Notes: a model not told the origin generated them from the sequence alone. Shown: positions 11,138 to 20,862, counted from the stretch's first letter. The stretch: DNA of 64,000 bases from Paenibacillus sp. FSL W8-0426 (GCF_037969725.1 NZ_CP150203.1:6315501-6379500), one strand, 5' to 3'. Translations and numbers: made by a program.

Positions 11138-12349
11138 TCATCCGACCTGAATCAGTCGGTGGCCCGCCGCCTTGAGCAGCCGATTCATGACGGCTGCGCC
11201 AAGCCCTTCGCGCGAGCAGGCTTCCGCCACGATATACGTGGCGCCCTGCTCATCGCAGCTGCGCAGCGCGGCGTACAGCCTGCGCGCAGCTTCTTCCAGC
11301 TCGCTGGCTTCGCCCAGCGAGAACACTGCGTCGGCGCGGTACTGCTCCGCGTGCTCGGCGAACGCCAGCACTGCGGTGCGCTCCCCGCGCTGCGCCGCCT
11401 CCGCGAGGGCGGCGCCGATCCAGGCCGCCACCGCATCAGGCGGCCCCTCCACCACGCACAGCGCGCCAACGGGCGCATAGTGCGTGTACTTCACGCCCGG
11501 CGAGCGCGGCACCGGGCGATCGTCGCCTTCGGGCCCTTCGGCCAGCAGGCCCGGGTCCGTGGCGACGCGGGCGGCCACGGCGGACAGCTGCTCCGCCGTG
11601 ATGCCGCCAGGGCGCAGGATGGTGACGGTACCGTCGTCACCGGCCTGCACCACCGTGGACTCGACGCCCACCCCTGTGGGGCCGCCGTCCACAATGCCGC
11701 CGATGCGGCCAGCCAGGTCCTCGCGCACATGTGACGCGAGCGTAGGGCTTGGCCGCCCCGAGCGGTTGGCGCTTGGCGCGGCGACCGGGCAATCCGCCGC
11801 CGCGATCAGCTGCAGCGCAACCGGATGGTCCGGCATGCGCACGCCCACTGTATCCAATCCGGCGGTGACGCGAGGCGATACCGCGCCGTCTCTAACAGGC
11901 AGCACCAGCGTAAGCGGTCCGGGCCAAAACGCATCCATCAGCGCTTCCGCAGTGGCATTGACCTCCGTCACCAGCGAATCCAGCTGGTCCCGGCGGGCAA
12001 TATGCACGATCAGCGGGTTGTCGGAAGGCCGGCCCTTGGCGGCGAATACGGCTTCCACCGCTGCCGTGCTGCGCGCATCCGCACCGAGGCCGTACACCGT
12101 TTCGGTCGGGAAGGCAACGGTTTCCCCTTGACGTAGGCAGGCTGCGGCAGCCTGCAAGTCCACGAGCGCCTGCTGCCTTGCAGAAGCGCTCTCCCTTTTT
12201 CCATCCCCATCTTCCGGGTTGATCAGCACCTTCACGTCCCAAATGACCGTATCCTTCATCGGCTGGCCTTGTTGAAAACCAACGCCCGCCTCTCCTGCAT
12301 TTCCATTCGTGTTGCTTAACGGCTGCATCGCTTCTTGTTCTCTGTTCAT
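11138..12349 (-). CDS. ywlC: L-threonylcarbamoyladenylate synthase (Sua5/YwlC)
   Basis: Two-domain enzyme making threonylcarbamoyl-AMP from Thr, bicarbonate and ATP, the first step of tRNA t6A37. The YrdC-like domain (VAFPTETVYGLGADA, KGRPSDNPLIVHI, VAAPSANRSGRPSPT) fills the first two thirds, and the C-terminal Sua5 domain follows after SPGVKYTHYAP. At 403 residues it is longer than the 346 of B. subtilis YwlC, owing to an N-terminal extension. The exact start is unsure because no strong ribosome site precedes 12349; internal Met8 or Met31 are alternatives. GC is clearly higher than in flanking genes. Confidence 0.9.
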   Translation of the reverse strand: MNREQEAMQPLSNTNGNAGEAGVGFQQGQPMKDTVIWDVKVLINPEDGDGKRESASARQQALVDLQAAAACLRQGETVAFPTETVYGLGADARSTAAVEAVFAAKGRPSDNPLIVHIARRDQLDSLVTEVNATAEALMDAFWPGPLTLVLPVRDGAVSPRVTAGLDTVGVRMPDHPVALQLIAAADCPVAAPSANRSGRPSPTLASHVREDLAGRIGGIVDGGPTGVGVESTVVQAGDDGTVTILRPGGITAEQLSAVAARVATDPGLLAEGPEGDDRPVPRSPGVKYTHYAPVGALCVVEGPPDAVAAWIGAALAEAAQRGERTAVLAFAEHAEQYRADAVFSLGEASELEEAARRLYAALRSCDEQGATYIVAEACSREGLGAAVMNRLLKAAGHRLIQVG

Positions 12350-12401
12350 CTATTCATCATTCCCAAACGTTCATAGTAGGTTATGTTCGCTCGCACGGAT
12401 A

Positions 12402-12592
12402 CTATATAAACCGCACTATCAATCACACAAGGCCACTGCGAATGCAGTACGAACTTCCGATCGCTCTTATCCCCAGATTTTTTCGAATCCTCTTTCTTTA
12501 AGGGAAAATCCGGTGATAAATACGCAAGCCTCGCTTCTTCAGATTGGTTCTGCCTCTCCGTTAGCGTGTGTATGTTTTTGTGGTTTATATAG
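12402..12592 (-). repeat. palindromic element family 1, copy A
   Basis: A 191-bp element with inverted ends CTATATAAACCGCAC... and ...GGTTTATATAG. Read on the minus strand it contains GGCAGAACCAATCTG, TTATCACCGGATTTTCCC and AATCTGGGGATAA then GAGCGATCGGAAG, shared with copies at 21549, 36563 and 57835. It lies between the ywlC start and the spoIIR end. The termini match copy C (AAACCGCA type), not copies B and D. Confidence 0.8.
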
Positions 12593-12769
12593 TTATACGC
12601 CACCAGCGCTCGAACAAACATCAGTACATTAGTATTTATCCTTCTTCGTTGCAAACGCAAGATATTCGTCAGGTTCCTTCCTGCGACAAATATGGTAACA
12701 GCGTCGTTCCCCAATTATAACACATCCCTGCTGCTCCCGGACGGGCTTGCTGCCGCGGCAGCATGCCGT

Positions 12770-12803
12770 AAAAAAAGGACAGTGCCCACTTTGGAGACCG
12801 TCC
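12770..12803 (-). terminator. putative spoIIR terminator
   Basis: On the minus strand a GGACGGT / ACTGTCC stem is followed by T7, about 20 nt after the spoIIR stop. Confidence 0.55.
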
Positions 12804-12823
12804 CGGTTGAATCGATATGAACA

Positions 12824-13492
12824 TCAAGCAAACCATCCGGTTACCCAGCTCCAGACATTGACCGCCAAATCCCACAAGAAGAAGCGCGCTTCCGGAGCAG
12901 CGTCCTGAACAGACGCGGCGGTTTTCACAGCTTCTGGGTCGGCAGCAGCGGCGGCAGACGCCGTCGTCGGCTTGGCCAACGCATCGCCCGTACCTGCATC
13001 GATGAAGCACAGCGGCGGGAATAGAACGCACCACCAATTTTGCCCCTCGCCTTTCCCCAGTGTTACGCGCACTGCTTCATAATCCCCGGCGGGATATACG
13101 GTACCCCCATACAGTTTGGTCGGAAAAGGAACCACCCCAAGCTCCACCTGATAATCGTAGTTCAGCCCGCGACTCTTAAGCTCCGCTCCCACCAACGCCT
13201 CCAGCTCGGGCAAATGGCGACGGATGACAGCACGCGCATCCTCGATGCTCTGCGGGTTGTCCAGCTCCGATACCCACTGATCCATCTGGGCAACGACAGC
13301 ATCGCGAATCTCGCGTTTCACGAGCTGGTCTCCGGCGGAATCCGAGTTGGCCAAAATGCGCAAGCGGATCGATTGCTCCGGAATGTTCGCAGCCGCTACG
13401 GCTGCATCCGTTTTCTGTCCTTCCCACATCATAATTACCATCATAAGACAGGCTATAATAAGTCCAATTTGTTTCACGAATCGTCTGCTCAT
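12824..13492 (-). CDS. spoIIR: stage II sporulation protein R
   Basis: Secreted forespore signalling protein that triggers the SpoIIGA protease to process pro-sigma-E in the mother cell. An N-terminal signal or anchor helix (IGLIIACLMMVIMMW) precedes the conserved IPEQSIRLRILANSDSAGDQ core. The C-terminal 70 residues are Ala-rich and variable, ending in a tryptophan-containing amphipathic tail. The start at 13492 has AAGGGGGAG at good spacing; a frame to 13522 overlaps that site. This gene marks the host as an endospore former. Confidence 0.93.
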   Translation of the reverse strand: MSRRFVKQIGLIIACLMMVIMMWEGQKTDAAVAAANIPEQSIRLRILANSDSAGDQLVKREIRDAVVAQMDQWVSELDNPQSIEDARAVIRRHLPELEALVGAELKSRGLNYDYQVELGVVPFPTKLYGGTVYPAGDYEAVRVTLGKGEGQNWWCVLFPPLCFIDAGTGDALAKPTTASAAAAADPEAVKTAASVQDAAPEARFFLWDLAVNVWSWVTGWFA

Positions 13493-13659
13493 CCCGTTCT
13501 CCCCCTTGGCTCCCGTAGTCATGTTCCCTGCAACTCTCTCATGTCTATCAGTATGCCCGGGGGAGACGAAAGTAAACCTATTAAATTCACGAATCTAGCA
13601 ATATTGCAAAAGATATATTCCGGCGCTTCTCCCGTACGTTTGAACCAACCATGTCCGGA

Positions 13660-14877
13660 TCATCCCGTCATCTTGCCTGTTCCCATCCTGCCTTGTAACC
13701 GGCCCCACAATCCGCTCCTCTGTTCCGCAAAACCAAAATCATCGTCCTCTTCATGCCCGTACAGCTTGATGCTCATCACAAATCCGATGCACGCCATATT
13801 GATCAGCAGCGACGTCCCGCCGTAACTGATGAAAGGCAGCGTAATTCCCGTTAACGGCATCAGGCCGAGGAATGCGCCGATATTTTCATAAACCTGATAC
13901 AGCAGCATGCCGATCACGCCCACAATGATGACAGGTCCGGTCCGATCCTTGCATTCGAGCGCGATCAGCACCATCCGGTGGATCAGGATAAAGTAGAGCA
14001 GAAGCAGCACCGAACCGCCAACGAAGCCGAACTCCTCGGCAATGACCACGAAAATGGAATCCGAATACGTATAGGGCACCCTTCCGCTTTGAACCGAAGT
14101 CCCTTGAAGGTACCCCTTCCCGGTAATGCCGCCCGATCCGATCGCAAGCCCGGCGTTTTTCGTATGCCAGGAAGCCTTCGCCGTCGCTTTCTCCGGTACG
14201 AGCCATGGATCGATCCGCTCTGCCCAATGCTCCCGATCCGCCGCTTCCAAAAACGTATAAATCTCATCATGGTATGTCGTATACGCCTGTACAAAGCCAA
14301 ATATTGAACCCCCTATGATCGCCAAACCGATCAGAGCGTGAGACAGCTTGATATTCCCGATCCAAAGCACGGCCGCCAAAATAACAACGTAACCAAGCGC
14401 GTTGCCCAGATCGTTCTGAGCCATGACCAAAGCAAACGGCAGGAACGTCCACAATCCGATGGGAACGACATCCCGCCAGAAGCCGAGCGGCCGTTTCGTC
14501 CTGATCAGCAGGAGTTTGGCCAGAAACAAAATCAGCACCAGCTTAAAAAGCTCCGCAGGTTGAAGGGAGAACGATCCGATCTGCAACCACCCATTGGCAT
14601 TGTTGATGGCATTCCCGACAAAATGAACGAGGATCAGCAACATAATACCGACCCAGTAAATCCAGAACGCATACTTGATGAACAGCTTATAGTTAACCAG
14701 ACCAATACCGAACACGGCTGCGAAACCAGCGACATAAAATAACAGTGTCTTTATATGATGGCGTCCCAGTTCCGGACTTGCCTGCACAGCGCTGTATACC
14801 GTAACCACGCTAAATATCATCAGCAGGAACAGCACGAACAGAATAACGCCATCCATCTTCTTCAACAAGCTCCACAT
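13660..14877 (-). CDS. FtsW/RodA/SpoVE family peptidoglycan polymerase, paralogue 1
   Basis: A 405-residue polytopic SEDS glycosyltransferase with about ten membrane helices. The SEDS signatures are GWLQIGSFSLQPAELFKL, AQNDLGNALGYVVI, GSGGITGKGYLQGTSVQSG and LPFISYGGTSLLINM. RodA-type SEDS proteins polymerise glycan from lipid II with a class B PBP. It lies just downstream of a close paralogue on the same strand, with a terminator between them. The RodA-like ending suggests elongation or sporulation rather than division, but this cannot be settled from sequence. Confidence 0.88.
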   Translation of the reverse strand: MWSLLKKMDGVILFVLFLLMIFSVVTVYSAVQASPELGRHHIKTLLFYVAGFAAVFGIGLVNYKLFIKYAFWIYWVGIMLLILVHFVGNAINNANGWLQIGSFSLQPAELFKLVLILFLAKLLLIRTKRPLGFWRDVVPIGLWTFLPFALVMAQNDLGNALGYVVILAAVLWIGNIKLSHALIGLAIIGGSIFGFVQAYTTYHDEIYTFLEAADREHWAERIDPWLVPEKATAKASWHTKNAGLAIGSGGITGKGYLQGTSVQSGRVPYTYSDSIFVVIAEEFGFVGGSVLLLLYFILIHRMVLIALECKDRTGPVIIVGVIGMLLYQVYENIGAFLGLMPLTGITLPFISYGGTSLLINMACIGFVMSIKLYGHEEDDDFGFAEQRSGLWGRLQGRMGTGKMTG

Positions 14878-14979
14878 GCCGTTGCTCCCCCTCGACCTTT
14901 ACGCGATACAAACGGAATAGGCATCAAGAAATATTTCCCAGATGCAACACTATTATATCCAATACAATGAACAAATGGA

Positions 14980-15031
14980 AATAACCCCGAAAGAACGAGC
15001 GGATGATTCCACTTCTTCTTTCGGGGTTATT
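14980..15031 (-). terminator. terminator between the two rodA paralogues
   Basis: Sixteen-bp stem AATAACCCCGAAAGAA / TTCTTTCGGGGTTATT with a 20-nt loop, located after the stop of the upstream paralogue. It ends in T-rich sequence on both strands. Confidence 0.75.
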
Positions 15032-15108
15032 TTCGTGATTGCATATTCCGTTAAGATAGGGCGATCCCACGGTGGCTTGACGTTCAGAGGATCACCTTAA
15101 GCCTGTCA

Positions 15109-16347
15109 TCAGGCAAGATCCCCTTGTTCTTCCTCAGATTGCGGCCGCTTCCGCTTGAACAGCTTCACAAACAGCTCGCTGATGGTTGGCTGCTCCGTCG
15201 TGCCGAGAATGTCTTCATTCTCCTCGGTATGCACCTTGATGCTCATAGCGATCCCCATACTAAGCATATTCAACATAAGCGAAGTACCCCCGGAACTGAT
15301 AAACGGCAGCGTGATGCCCGTCAGCGGCATCAGACCAATAAACGGACCGATGTTAACGAAGATCTGGTAGAGCAGCATCGCAATAATGCCCACAATGAGA
15401 TAAGGTCCGGCTCGATCCTTACACTCCAGTGCAATCAGTACAAGACGGTGAATGAGAATAAAGTATAACAAGAGCAGTACGGACGCTCCGACAAAACCGA
15501 ATTCCTCGCCGATCTGTACAAAGATGGAATCCGCATAAGCCAGAGGCACGCGATTCGATTGAATGGTCGTGCCTTGCATATATCCTTTACCAGTAATGCC
15601 GCCCGAGCCGATAGCCAGCTTGGCATTATACGTTTGCCACAAGACGTCCCGTGACGTCTGGTCCGGCACAAGCCAAGGATCGAAGCGGTCTGCCCAGTGC
15701 GATCGGCCGATATCCTTCAGAAACTTGACGATTTCGTCGTGGTAATGGATATAAGCCTGGGTCCCGCCGATAAAAGCAGCAACCGCAATGACGAATCCGA
15801 TCAACGCATGCGTAAACTTGATGTTGCCGATCCAGAGCAATCCGATCAGGATGACCACGTAGCTGAGCGCATTCCCCAAGTCATTTTGCAGCAGGACCAG
15901 CAGCAACGGCGGTAATACGCACAAGGATACCGGAATGACATCCCTGCCGAAATACAGCCGCCGATTCGGCTTTCGCGCCAGCAGCGCTGACAGAAACACG
16001 ATCAGGCAGAGCTTGAACAGCTCGGCAGGCTGCAAACTGACACCAAATACAGACAACCAACCTTTGGCACCATAGTACTCCTTACCGAAGAAAGTAACGA
16101 TGACCAGCAAAGCCATGCCGGCACCGTAAATGTACAAGTAATTTTTGATAATGAAGTTGTAGTTAATCATCGAGATGCCAAAAAAGACGACAAAACCCAA
16201 AATGTAAAACATCACGGCACCCTTGGTGAGTGATTCAAGTTTAGGCCGGCCAAACGTTGTACTGTAGATGGATAAGATACTTATCGCCATCAGAACCAGC
16301 AATATAAAGACGATCGTGTAATCAATTTTTTTAAATTTATCGAGCAT
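15109..16347 (-). CDS. FtsW/RodA/SpoVE family peptidoglycan polymerase, paralogue 2
   Basis: A 412-residue SEDS protein closely similar to its neighbour: GWLSVFGVSLQPAELFKL, LQNDLGNALSYVVI, GSGGITGKGYMQGTTIQSN, LPFISSGGTSLMLNM. The one clear change in a signature is SYGGTS to SSGGTS near the C-terminus. The C-terminal cytoplasmic tail is charged and slightly longer (KRKRPQSEEEQGDLA). Tandem placement indicates gene duplication with separate transcription. Confidence 0.88.
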   Translation of the reverse strand: MLDKFKKIDYTIVFILLVLMAISILSIYSTTFGRPKLESLTKGAVMFYILGFVVFFGISMINYNFIIKNYLYIYGAGMALLVIVTFFGKEYYGAKGWLSVFGVSLQPAELFKLCLIVFLSALLARKPNRRLYFGRDVIPVSLCVLPPLLLVLLQNDLGNALSYVVILIGLLWIGNIKFTHALIGFVIAVAAFIGGTQAYIHYHDEIVKFLKDIGRSHWADRFDPWLVPDQTSRDVLWQTYNAKLAIGSGGITGKGYMQGTTIQSNRVPLAYADSIFVQIGEEFGFVGASVLLLLYFILIHRLVLIALECKDRAGPYLIVGIIAMLLYQIFVNIGPFIGLMPLTGITLPFISSGGTSLMLNMLSMGIAMSIKVHTEENEDILGTTEQPTISELFVKLFKRKRPQSEEEQGDLA

Positions 16348-16429
16348 GCGTTACGTTCCCCCAAATATCGACAATCTTCGGTATATCCATTGTAGAGGAT
16401 TTCGCGGCAAAAAGAAAACCCGCCGAATC

Positions 16430-17338
16430 TTACACTTCTGTCACCGGTTCCGAAGCGCGAATTCCGAGGACGTGACGTTCGATGCCGGCAAGGTCCGGCA
16501 CGATGACGATTTCCGGCCAGTGTCCGGCAGCCTCCAGCATGGCTGCAATGTCGCGCGCCTGCCCTTGGCCAAGCTCAAAGCCGATCACCTGCGGCGGCGC
16601 GGGCAGCAGCGCGAGCTGCCGCAGCATGATCCGGTACGGCGCAAGCCCGTCCGGCCCGCCGTCCAGCGCGGTGCGCGGCTCATGGTCGCGCACCTCCGGC
16701 TGCAGCCCGGCGATATCCTCCGCCGGGATGTAAGGCGGGTTGGACACCAGGATGTCCAGCCGCTCCCCCGCGAACGGGGCCAGCAGATCGCCTTCACGGA
16801 AGTCGATCCGCACGCCGTTCGCCGCCGCGTTCCGCGCGGCCACTTGCAGCGCCGCCGCCGAGATGTCCCCGGCGGCTACCTGCCAGCGCGGGCGCTGCGC
16901 GGCCATCGTTACCGCGATGGCCCCGCTGCCCGTGCCGACGTCGACGGCGCGCACCGCGTCGCCGGCGGCAAACACGCGGTCGGCCGCGCGCAGCACGGCT
17001 TCGACCAGCAGCTCGGTCTCCGGCCGCGGAATCAGCACGGCCGGCGTGACCTCGAACGGCAGCCCGTAAAACTCCTGGCTGCCGATGATGTATTGCGCAG
17101 GCTCGCCCGCGGCCTTGCGCGTCACGGCCGTTTCCCAGCGGCTGCGCAGCTCGCCGGGGAACGGCTCCGGCAGCTTCATGTAGTACGCGGCCCCTTCGAG
17201 GCCGAGTACATGCTCCAGCAGCAGCCGGGCGTTATTGTGCGGCTCTGTCACGCCGCACTTCTCCAAAAAAGAGGAAGCCTCCACGAAGGCTTCCCGGCAG
17301 CTCTGCTCCGGCGTCATCACGAATTTCGCCTGAGTCAC
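16430..17338 (-). CDS. prmC: peptide chain release factor N5-glutamine methyltransferase
   Basis: Methylates the GGQ glutamine of release factors using SAM. The SAM-binding motif VDVGTGSGAIAVTMA and the catalytic NPPY (ILVSNPPYIPAED) are present, and length (302) is normal. The start is a GTG at 17336-17338 with GAGGAG about 8 nt upstream, only 3 nt after the prfA stop. prmC therefore shares an mRNA with its substrate gene. Strongly GC-rich. Confidence 0.96.
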   Translation of the reverse strand: MTQAKFVMTPEQSCREAFVEASSFLEKCGVTEPHNNARLLLEHVLGLEGAAYYMKLPEPFPGELRSRWETAVTRKAAGEPAQYIIGSQEFYGLPFEVTPAVLIPRPETELLVEAVLRAADRVFAAGDAVRAVDVGTGSGAIAVTMAAQRPRWQVAAGDISAAALQVAARNAAANGVRIDFREGDLLAPFAGERLDILVSNPPYIPAEDIAGLQPEVRDHEPRTALDGGPDGLAPYRIMLRQLALLPAPPQVIGFELGQGQARDIAAMLEAAGHWPEIVIVPDLAGIERHVLGIRASEPVTEV

Positions 17339-17341
17339 AGA

Positions 17342-18409
17342 TTATTCTCCTCTTTCCATCATCTCGGTCTGCTCGGCAATCGTGAGCGCAGACACGATCT
17401 CTTCGATCTCGCCGTTCATGATCTGATCCAGCTTGTGCATGGTCAGGCCGATACGGTGATCCGTTACGCGGCTTTGCGGGAAGTTGTACGTACGAATCCG
17501 CTCGCTTCGGTCGCCCGTTCCCACTTTGCTTTTCCGTTCACCCGCGTACTTCGCTTCCTCTTCCTGGCGCATCATGTCATAGATCCGGGTGCGAAGCACC
17601 TGCAGCGCTTTCTCCTTGTTGGAGTTCTGCGATTTGCCGTCCTGACAAGTTGCTACGATGCCGGTCGGAACGTGGGTTACGCGAACCGCCGATTTCGTCG
17701 TGTTGACGGACTGTCCGCCCGCGCCGCTGGAACAGAACGTATCTACGCGAATGTCCTTGTCATGGATTTCGATGTCGATTTCTTCGGCCTCGGGCAATAC
17801 CGCCACCGTCGAAGTGGACGTATGGATCCGTCCGCCGGATTCGGTGGAAGGGATGCGCTGCACGCGATGCGCGCCGCTCTCGTACTTCATTTTGCTGTAC
17901 GCGCCGCGTCCGTTGATCAGGAAGATGACCTCTTTGAAGCCGCCCAGGTCGTTCGTATTGGCGTCCATCAGTTCCACGCGCCAGCCTTGCGTATCCGCAT
18001 AACGCGTATACATCCGGTACAGATCGGCCGCAAACAGCGCCGCTTCGTCCCCGCCGGCCGCGCCGCGAATCTCCACGATGACGTTTTTATCGTCGTTAGG
18101 GTCCTTCGGCAGCATAAGCACGCGAATTCGCTCTTCCAGCTCCTTCAAGCGGGCCGTGAGCTCCTCGATTTCCATTTTGACCATTTCGCGCATCTCGTCG
18201 TCCAGCTTCTCGCCCTGCATTTCTTTGGCAGCTTCGAGATCTTCGCTGGCCTGCTTGTATTCGTTATACGCTTCATACGTCGGCTGCAAATCCGACTGTT
18301 CTTTGGAATACTCCCGCAATTTTTTGTTGTCGCTGGCTACATCCGGGTCACACAGCAGCTCGCTGAGTTTCTCGTAACGATCAGCCAATGCTTGCAATTT
18401 ATCCAACAT
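17342..18409 (-). CDS. prfA: peptide chain release factor 1
   Basis: RF1 decodes UAA and UAG. The GGQ loop is in [25 protein letters not shown], with [20 protein letters not shown] upstream and the standard N-terminal coiled-coil domain. The ATG at 18407-18409 ([15 protein letters not shown]) follows GAGGTGA; the GTG three codons earlier is that ribosome site itself. 355 residues, usual size. Confidence 0.97.
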   Translation of the reverse strand: MLDKLQALADRYEKLSELLCDPDVASDNKKLREYSKEQSDLQPTYEAYNEYKQASEDLEAAKEMQGEKLDDEMREMVKMEIEELTARLKELEERIRVLMLPKDPNDDKNVIVEIRGAAGGDEAALFAADLYRMYTRYADTQGWRVELMDANTNDLGGFKEVIFLINGRGAYSKMKYESGAHRVQRIPSTESGGRIHTSTSTVAVLPEAEEIDIEIHDKDIRVDTFCSSGAGGQSVNTTKSAVRVTHVPTGIVATCQDGKSQNSNKEKALQVLRTRIYDMMRQEEEAKYAGERKSKVGTGDRSERIRTYNFPQSRVTDHRIGLTMHKLDQIMNGEIEEIVSALTIAEQTEMMERGE

Positions 18410-18745
18410 TTTCGTCACCTCGCGCTTTATTTTGTTCCGCTTTCGTCTATCGCAACATCATTCATGCATTTCCATGTTTCGAATCTATAGTTCACAATGC
18501 CTTGGGCCTTGCTTGTAAGCCCTGCCGCAACATTTCATTCAATGACTGACGCACACTCTCGCTACAACGTCATCAAATCCTTTGCTTGTGATGGTTAGGT
18601 TAAAAAAGAATCCTGTACGCTGCATGTTTGCCCGCTTTCATTGCTGAAACAGCGCACACAAGTAAATACAGGTACACGACTCTTAATTATAGCATATTAC
18701 ATCCATCCTGAATAGATACTTTTCAGGCTTTGTACAGGGCGTTCA

Positions 18746-18774
18746 TTGGCTATACGAACCAGCGCCGCTATACT
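18746..18774 (+). promoter_or_regulatory. bluB: candidate bluB promoter
   Basis: TTGGCT and TATACT separated by exactly 17 nt, 87 nt upstream of the bluB start. The rest of the 18410-18860 gap shows nothing clear. In particular, no cobalamin riboswitch B12 box is recognisable. Confidence 0.45.
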
Positions 18775-18896
18775 TATATTACAATCATATGGCCGTGCCC
18801 GTTCCGGCATCCATTGCCAACCAGCCCGGCCCATTTATTTTGCACAGGAGCTGAGTCGCCATGTTTAGCGAACAAGAAAAAGAAGCGCTGTTTGAA

Positions 18897-19160
18897 CACT
18901 CCCACCACTTAACCTTCGCTTGAAGTGGGGGATTCTTGGGTCATCGAACCTCTTGGTTCGAAGTGGACCAAGCGATCCCTGTGGTCCCCACAGTTCTCGG
19001 GCGATATGACGATCTATATGGCAACATCCTTAATGTTTCGGGCTGCATTAACATCCCGATCATGGAGGGTTTTGCAGGATGGGCACACCCATTGCCGTAC
19101 CGAAAGATCTTTCACCTCGCGGTGTAGCGCTCCGCATACATGGCAGGTTTGACTTGTCGG
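18897..19160 (-). ncRNA. candidate omega (guide) RNA of TnpB
   Basis: In this family the RNA spans the 3' end of tnpB to the right end, and the guide is the flanking DNA just past the element. Here that flank is minus-strand bluB sequence starting TTCAAACAGCGCTTC. The hairpin-rich 117 nt after the tnpB stop fit this role. Boundaries are inferred from family knowledge; nothing shows expression. Confidence 0.45.
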
Positions 19161-20102
19161 TGCAAACGTATTCGCAATCTTGAGGGTACGCCCGTACCAT
19201 TCCGCTTTATACGTGAGCTGCCTTCTGAACTCACTCCAGGACGCATCGGCGATCGATTTGGCCAGCTTGTGATTCTTGAGCATGTTTGAAACCTTTAAGT
19301 CCTCGATGCTGATCGTTTGGTTTTCACGAATCAGCTTGGTGGACAGCTTGTGCAAAAAGTCATGGCGGATATTCACCATTCTCTCGTGGATCAGGGCGAC
19401 CTTCCGTTTGGCTTTTTGCCAATTGGTACCGTCTTTCGTACGTCGGGCCAATCTCCGTTGCCAGCATGCCAACTTCTTTTCGTACCGGCTGAAGGCTTTC
19501 GGATGAGTATCCCGCATACCCTCGGAGGATACCGCAAACGTTTTAAGTCCCAGATCGATCCCTACCGACTTATCGTTATCCCGCAAGGGCTTCATTTCCA
19601 CTTCACAGACGAGCGAAACAAAATATTTCCCCGCGGCATTTCGCCGTACCGTAGCCGAGAGAATGCGTCCTTCACAGGGGCGGGAGTTTGCAAAACGCAG
19701 CCACCCCAGCTTGGGGAGCTTCAGCTTCCTCCCATTCACAGCGATATTTCCATTCGTATATCGAGTAGTGTAGCTTTGCACCGGATGTTTACGATTTTTG
19801 AAACGCGGAGCCTGCGTCTGCTTCTTGAAAAAACGATCAAAGCTATCGGCTACATGCCGAACAGCCGATTGTAGAGCGATACTATCCGTTTTTTTCAACC
19901 AAGGATGTTCTTGCTTTAGATCTGGGAGCTGCGTGGCACAAGCATGGTACGACAAGCCCTTGCCCGTGGCGTCAAACGTATCCTTCCATTGCCCCAGAAA
20001 ATGGTTGAACACAAACCGGCAACATCCAAACATCTGATGAATCCACTGCTGCTGTGTACGATTGGGGTAGATCCGATACTTGTATGCTTTATGGAAGAAC
20101 AT
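19014..20102 (-). CDS. tnpB: RNA-guided endonuclease TnpB
   Basis: A 362-residue protein with a complete RuvC site: Asp183 in [12 protein letters not shown], Glu267 in [10 protein letters not shown] and Asp350 in [11 protein letters not shown]. The zinc ribbon CHVCG...CPSC (Cys 320, 323, 340, 343) sits between the last two. The N-terminal part ([16 protein letters not shown]) is the typical wedge region. The protein cuts donor sites guided by omega RNA and thereby helps keep the element. ATG at 20100-20102 follows GGAGG; an upstream TTG at 20126 overlaps it. No inactivating change is seen. Confidence 0.93.
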   Translation of the reverse strand: MFFHKAYKYRIYPNRTQQQWIHQMFGCCRFVFNHFLGQWKDTFDATGKGLSYHACATQLPDLKQEHPWLKKTDSIALQSAVRHVADSFDRFFKKQTQAPRFKNRKHPVQSYTTRYTNGNIAVNGRKLKLPKLGWLRFANSRPCEGRILSATVRRNAAGKYFVSLVCEVEMKPLRDNDKSVGIDLGLKTFAVSSEGMRDTHPKAFSRYEKKLACWQRRLARRTKDGTNWQKAKRKVALIHERMVNIRHDFLHKLSTKLIRENQTISIEDLKVSNMLKNHKLAKSIADASWSEFRRQLTYKAEWYGRTLKIANTFAPTSQTCHVCGALHREVKDLSVRQWVCPSCKTLHDRDVNAARNIKDVAI

Positions 20103-20862
20103 GCCATGCACCTCCGTTCCTTGCAATTATCATAGCACATATGTTCGGTTCCGAATAGAAAAAAATGGCGATTCATCCCCCACCTAAAGCTGACGCTTTT
20201 GAGGAGGGAGTCTTCTCGCCTTCAACGAAAGTCATTTATACAAGGCGGGATATTCGAACTTTTATGGATACACCCATTCCGAAAGATACCATTGACCGGA
20301 TACTGCATGCGGCCCATCACGGTCCATCGGTCGGCTTCATGCAGCCATGGAGCTTTATTTTGGTGACGGAGGAACATACGAAATCCCGCCTCGCCTGGGC
20401 GGCCGACAAAGAGCGGAGAGCGCTCGCCATCCACTATGAGGACGAAAAGAAAGAACGCTTCCTCGGCATCAAAATCGAAGGTCTCATGCAGGCCCCGCTC
20501 ACGATCTGCGTCACGTCCGATCCGACCCGCGGCGGGTCCCATGTCCTTGGGAGAAATTCCATTCCCGAAACCGACCTGATGTCCACCGCCTGCGCCATTC
20601 AGAACATGTGGCTTGCCGCTTGCGCCGAAGGGCTTGGTATGGGCTGGGTCAGCTTTTACAAGAAAAACGACGTTAGAGACATCCTGAACATTCCTCCGCA
20701 TATCGAACCTGTCGCTTTACTGTCTATTGGATATACGGAGCATTATCCGACGAAACCGATTCTTGAAACGGCCAACTGGGAAAAAAGAAGAGATTTGCAG
20801 TCGGTCATTTATCATGGACGATGGGGCAACGCCGAGGAAATATAGCTCATAAGGCTGGCAGC

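Larger units (their letters stand above)
18897..20230 (-). mobile_element. IS200/IS605-type element with tnpB only (IS1341-like)
   Basis: A 1334-bp insertion defined by the broken bluB frame. The minus-strand right end (window left) has a CCCCCACTT / AAGTGGTGGG hairpin. The left end (window right) has an imperfect CACCTAAAGC / GCTTTTGAGG hairpin. There are no terminal inverted repeats and no target duplication, as expected for single-strand insertion. On the minus strand the base run just before the left end is AAATGAC. No tnpA (Y1 transposase) is present, so it would need help in trans. End positions are ambiguous by up to 2 nt. Confidence 0.85.
18861..20845 (+). pseudogene. bluB: bluB (5,6-dimethylbenzimidazole synthase), split by a TnpB element
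   Basis: The first 12 codons (MFSEQEKEALFE, 18861-18896, behind CAGGAG) are separated from the rest (VIYTRRDIRTFMDTPIP..., 20231-20845) by the insertion at 18897-20230. Joining the two restores a 216-residue nitroreductase-fold BluB, which cleaves FMNH2 to make the lower ligand of B12. The 3' part is intact to its stop. Reading leftwards, the frame stays open into the element to an ATG at 20165, giving a possible 226-residue product with 22 foreign residues (MAIHPPPKADAF...) in place of the first 12. That ATG has no clear ribosome site, so function is uncertain. Confidence 0.85.

Noticed and set aside
16346..18490. 714-codon open frame antisense to prmC and prfA
   Set aside because: A shadow of GC-rich genes; both sense genes are certain.
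18410..18860. Cobalamin riboswitch upstream of bluB
   Set aside because: No B12 box or the expected conserved core could be found.
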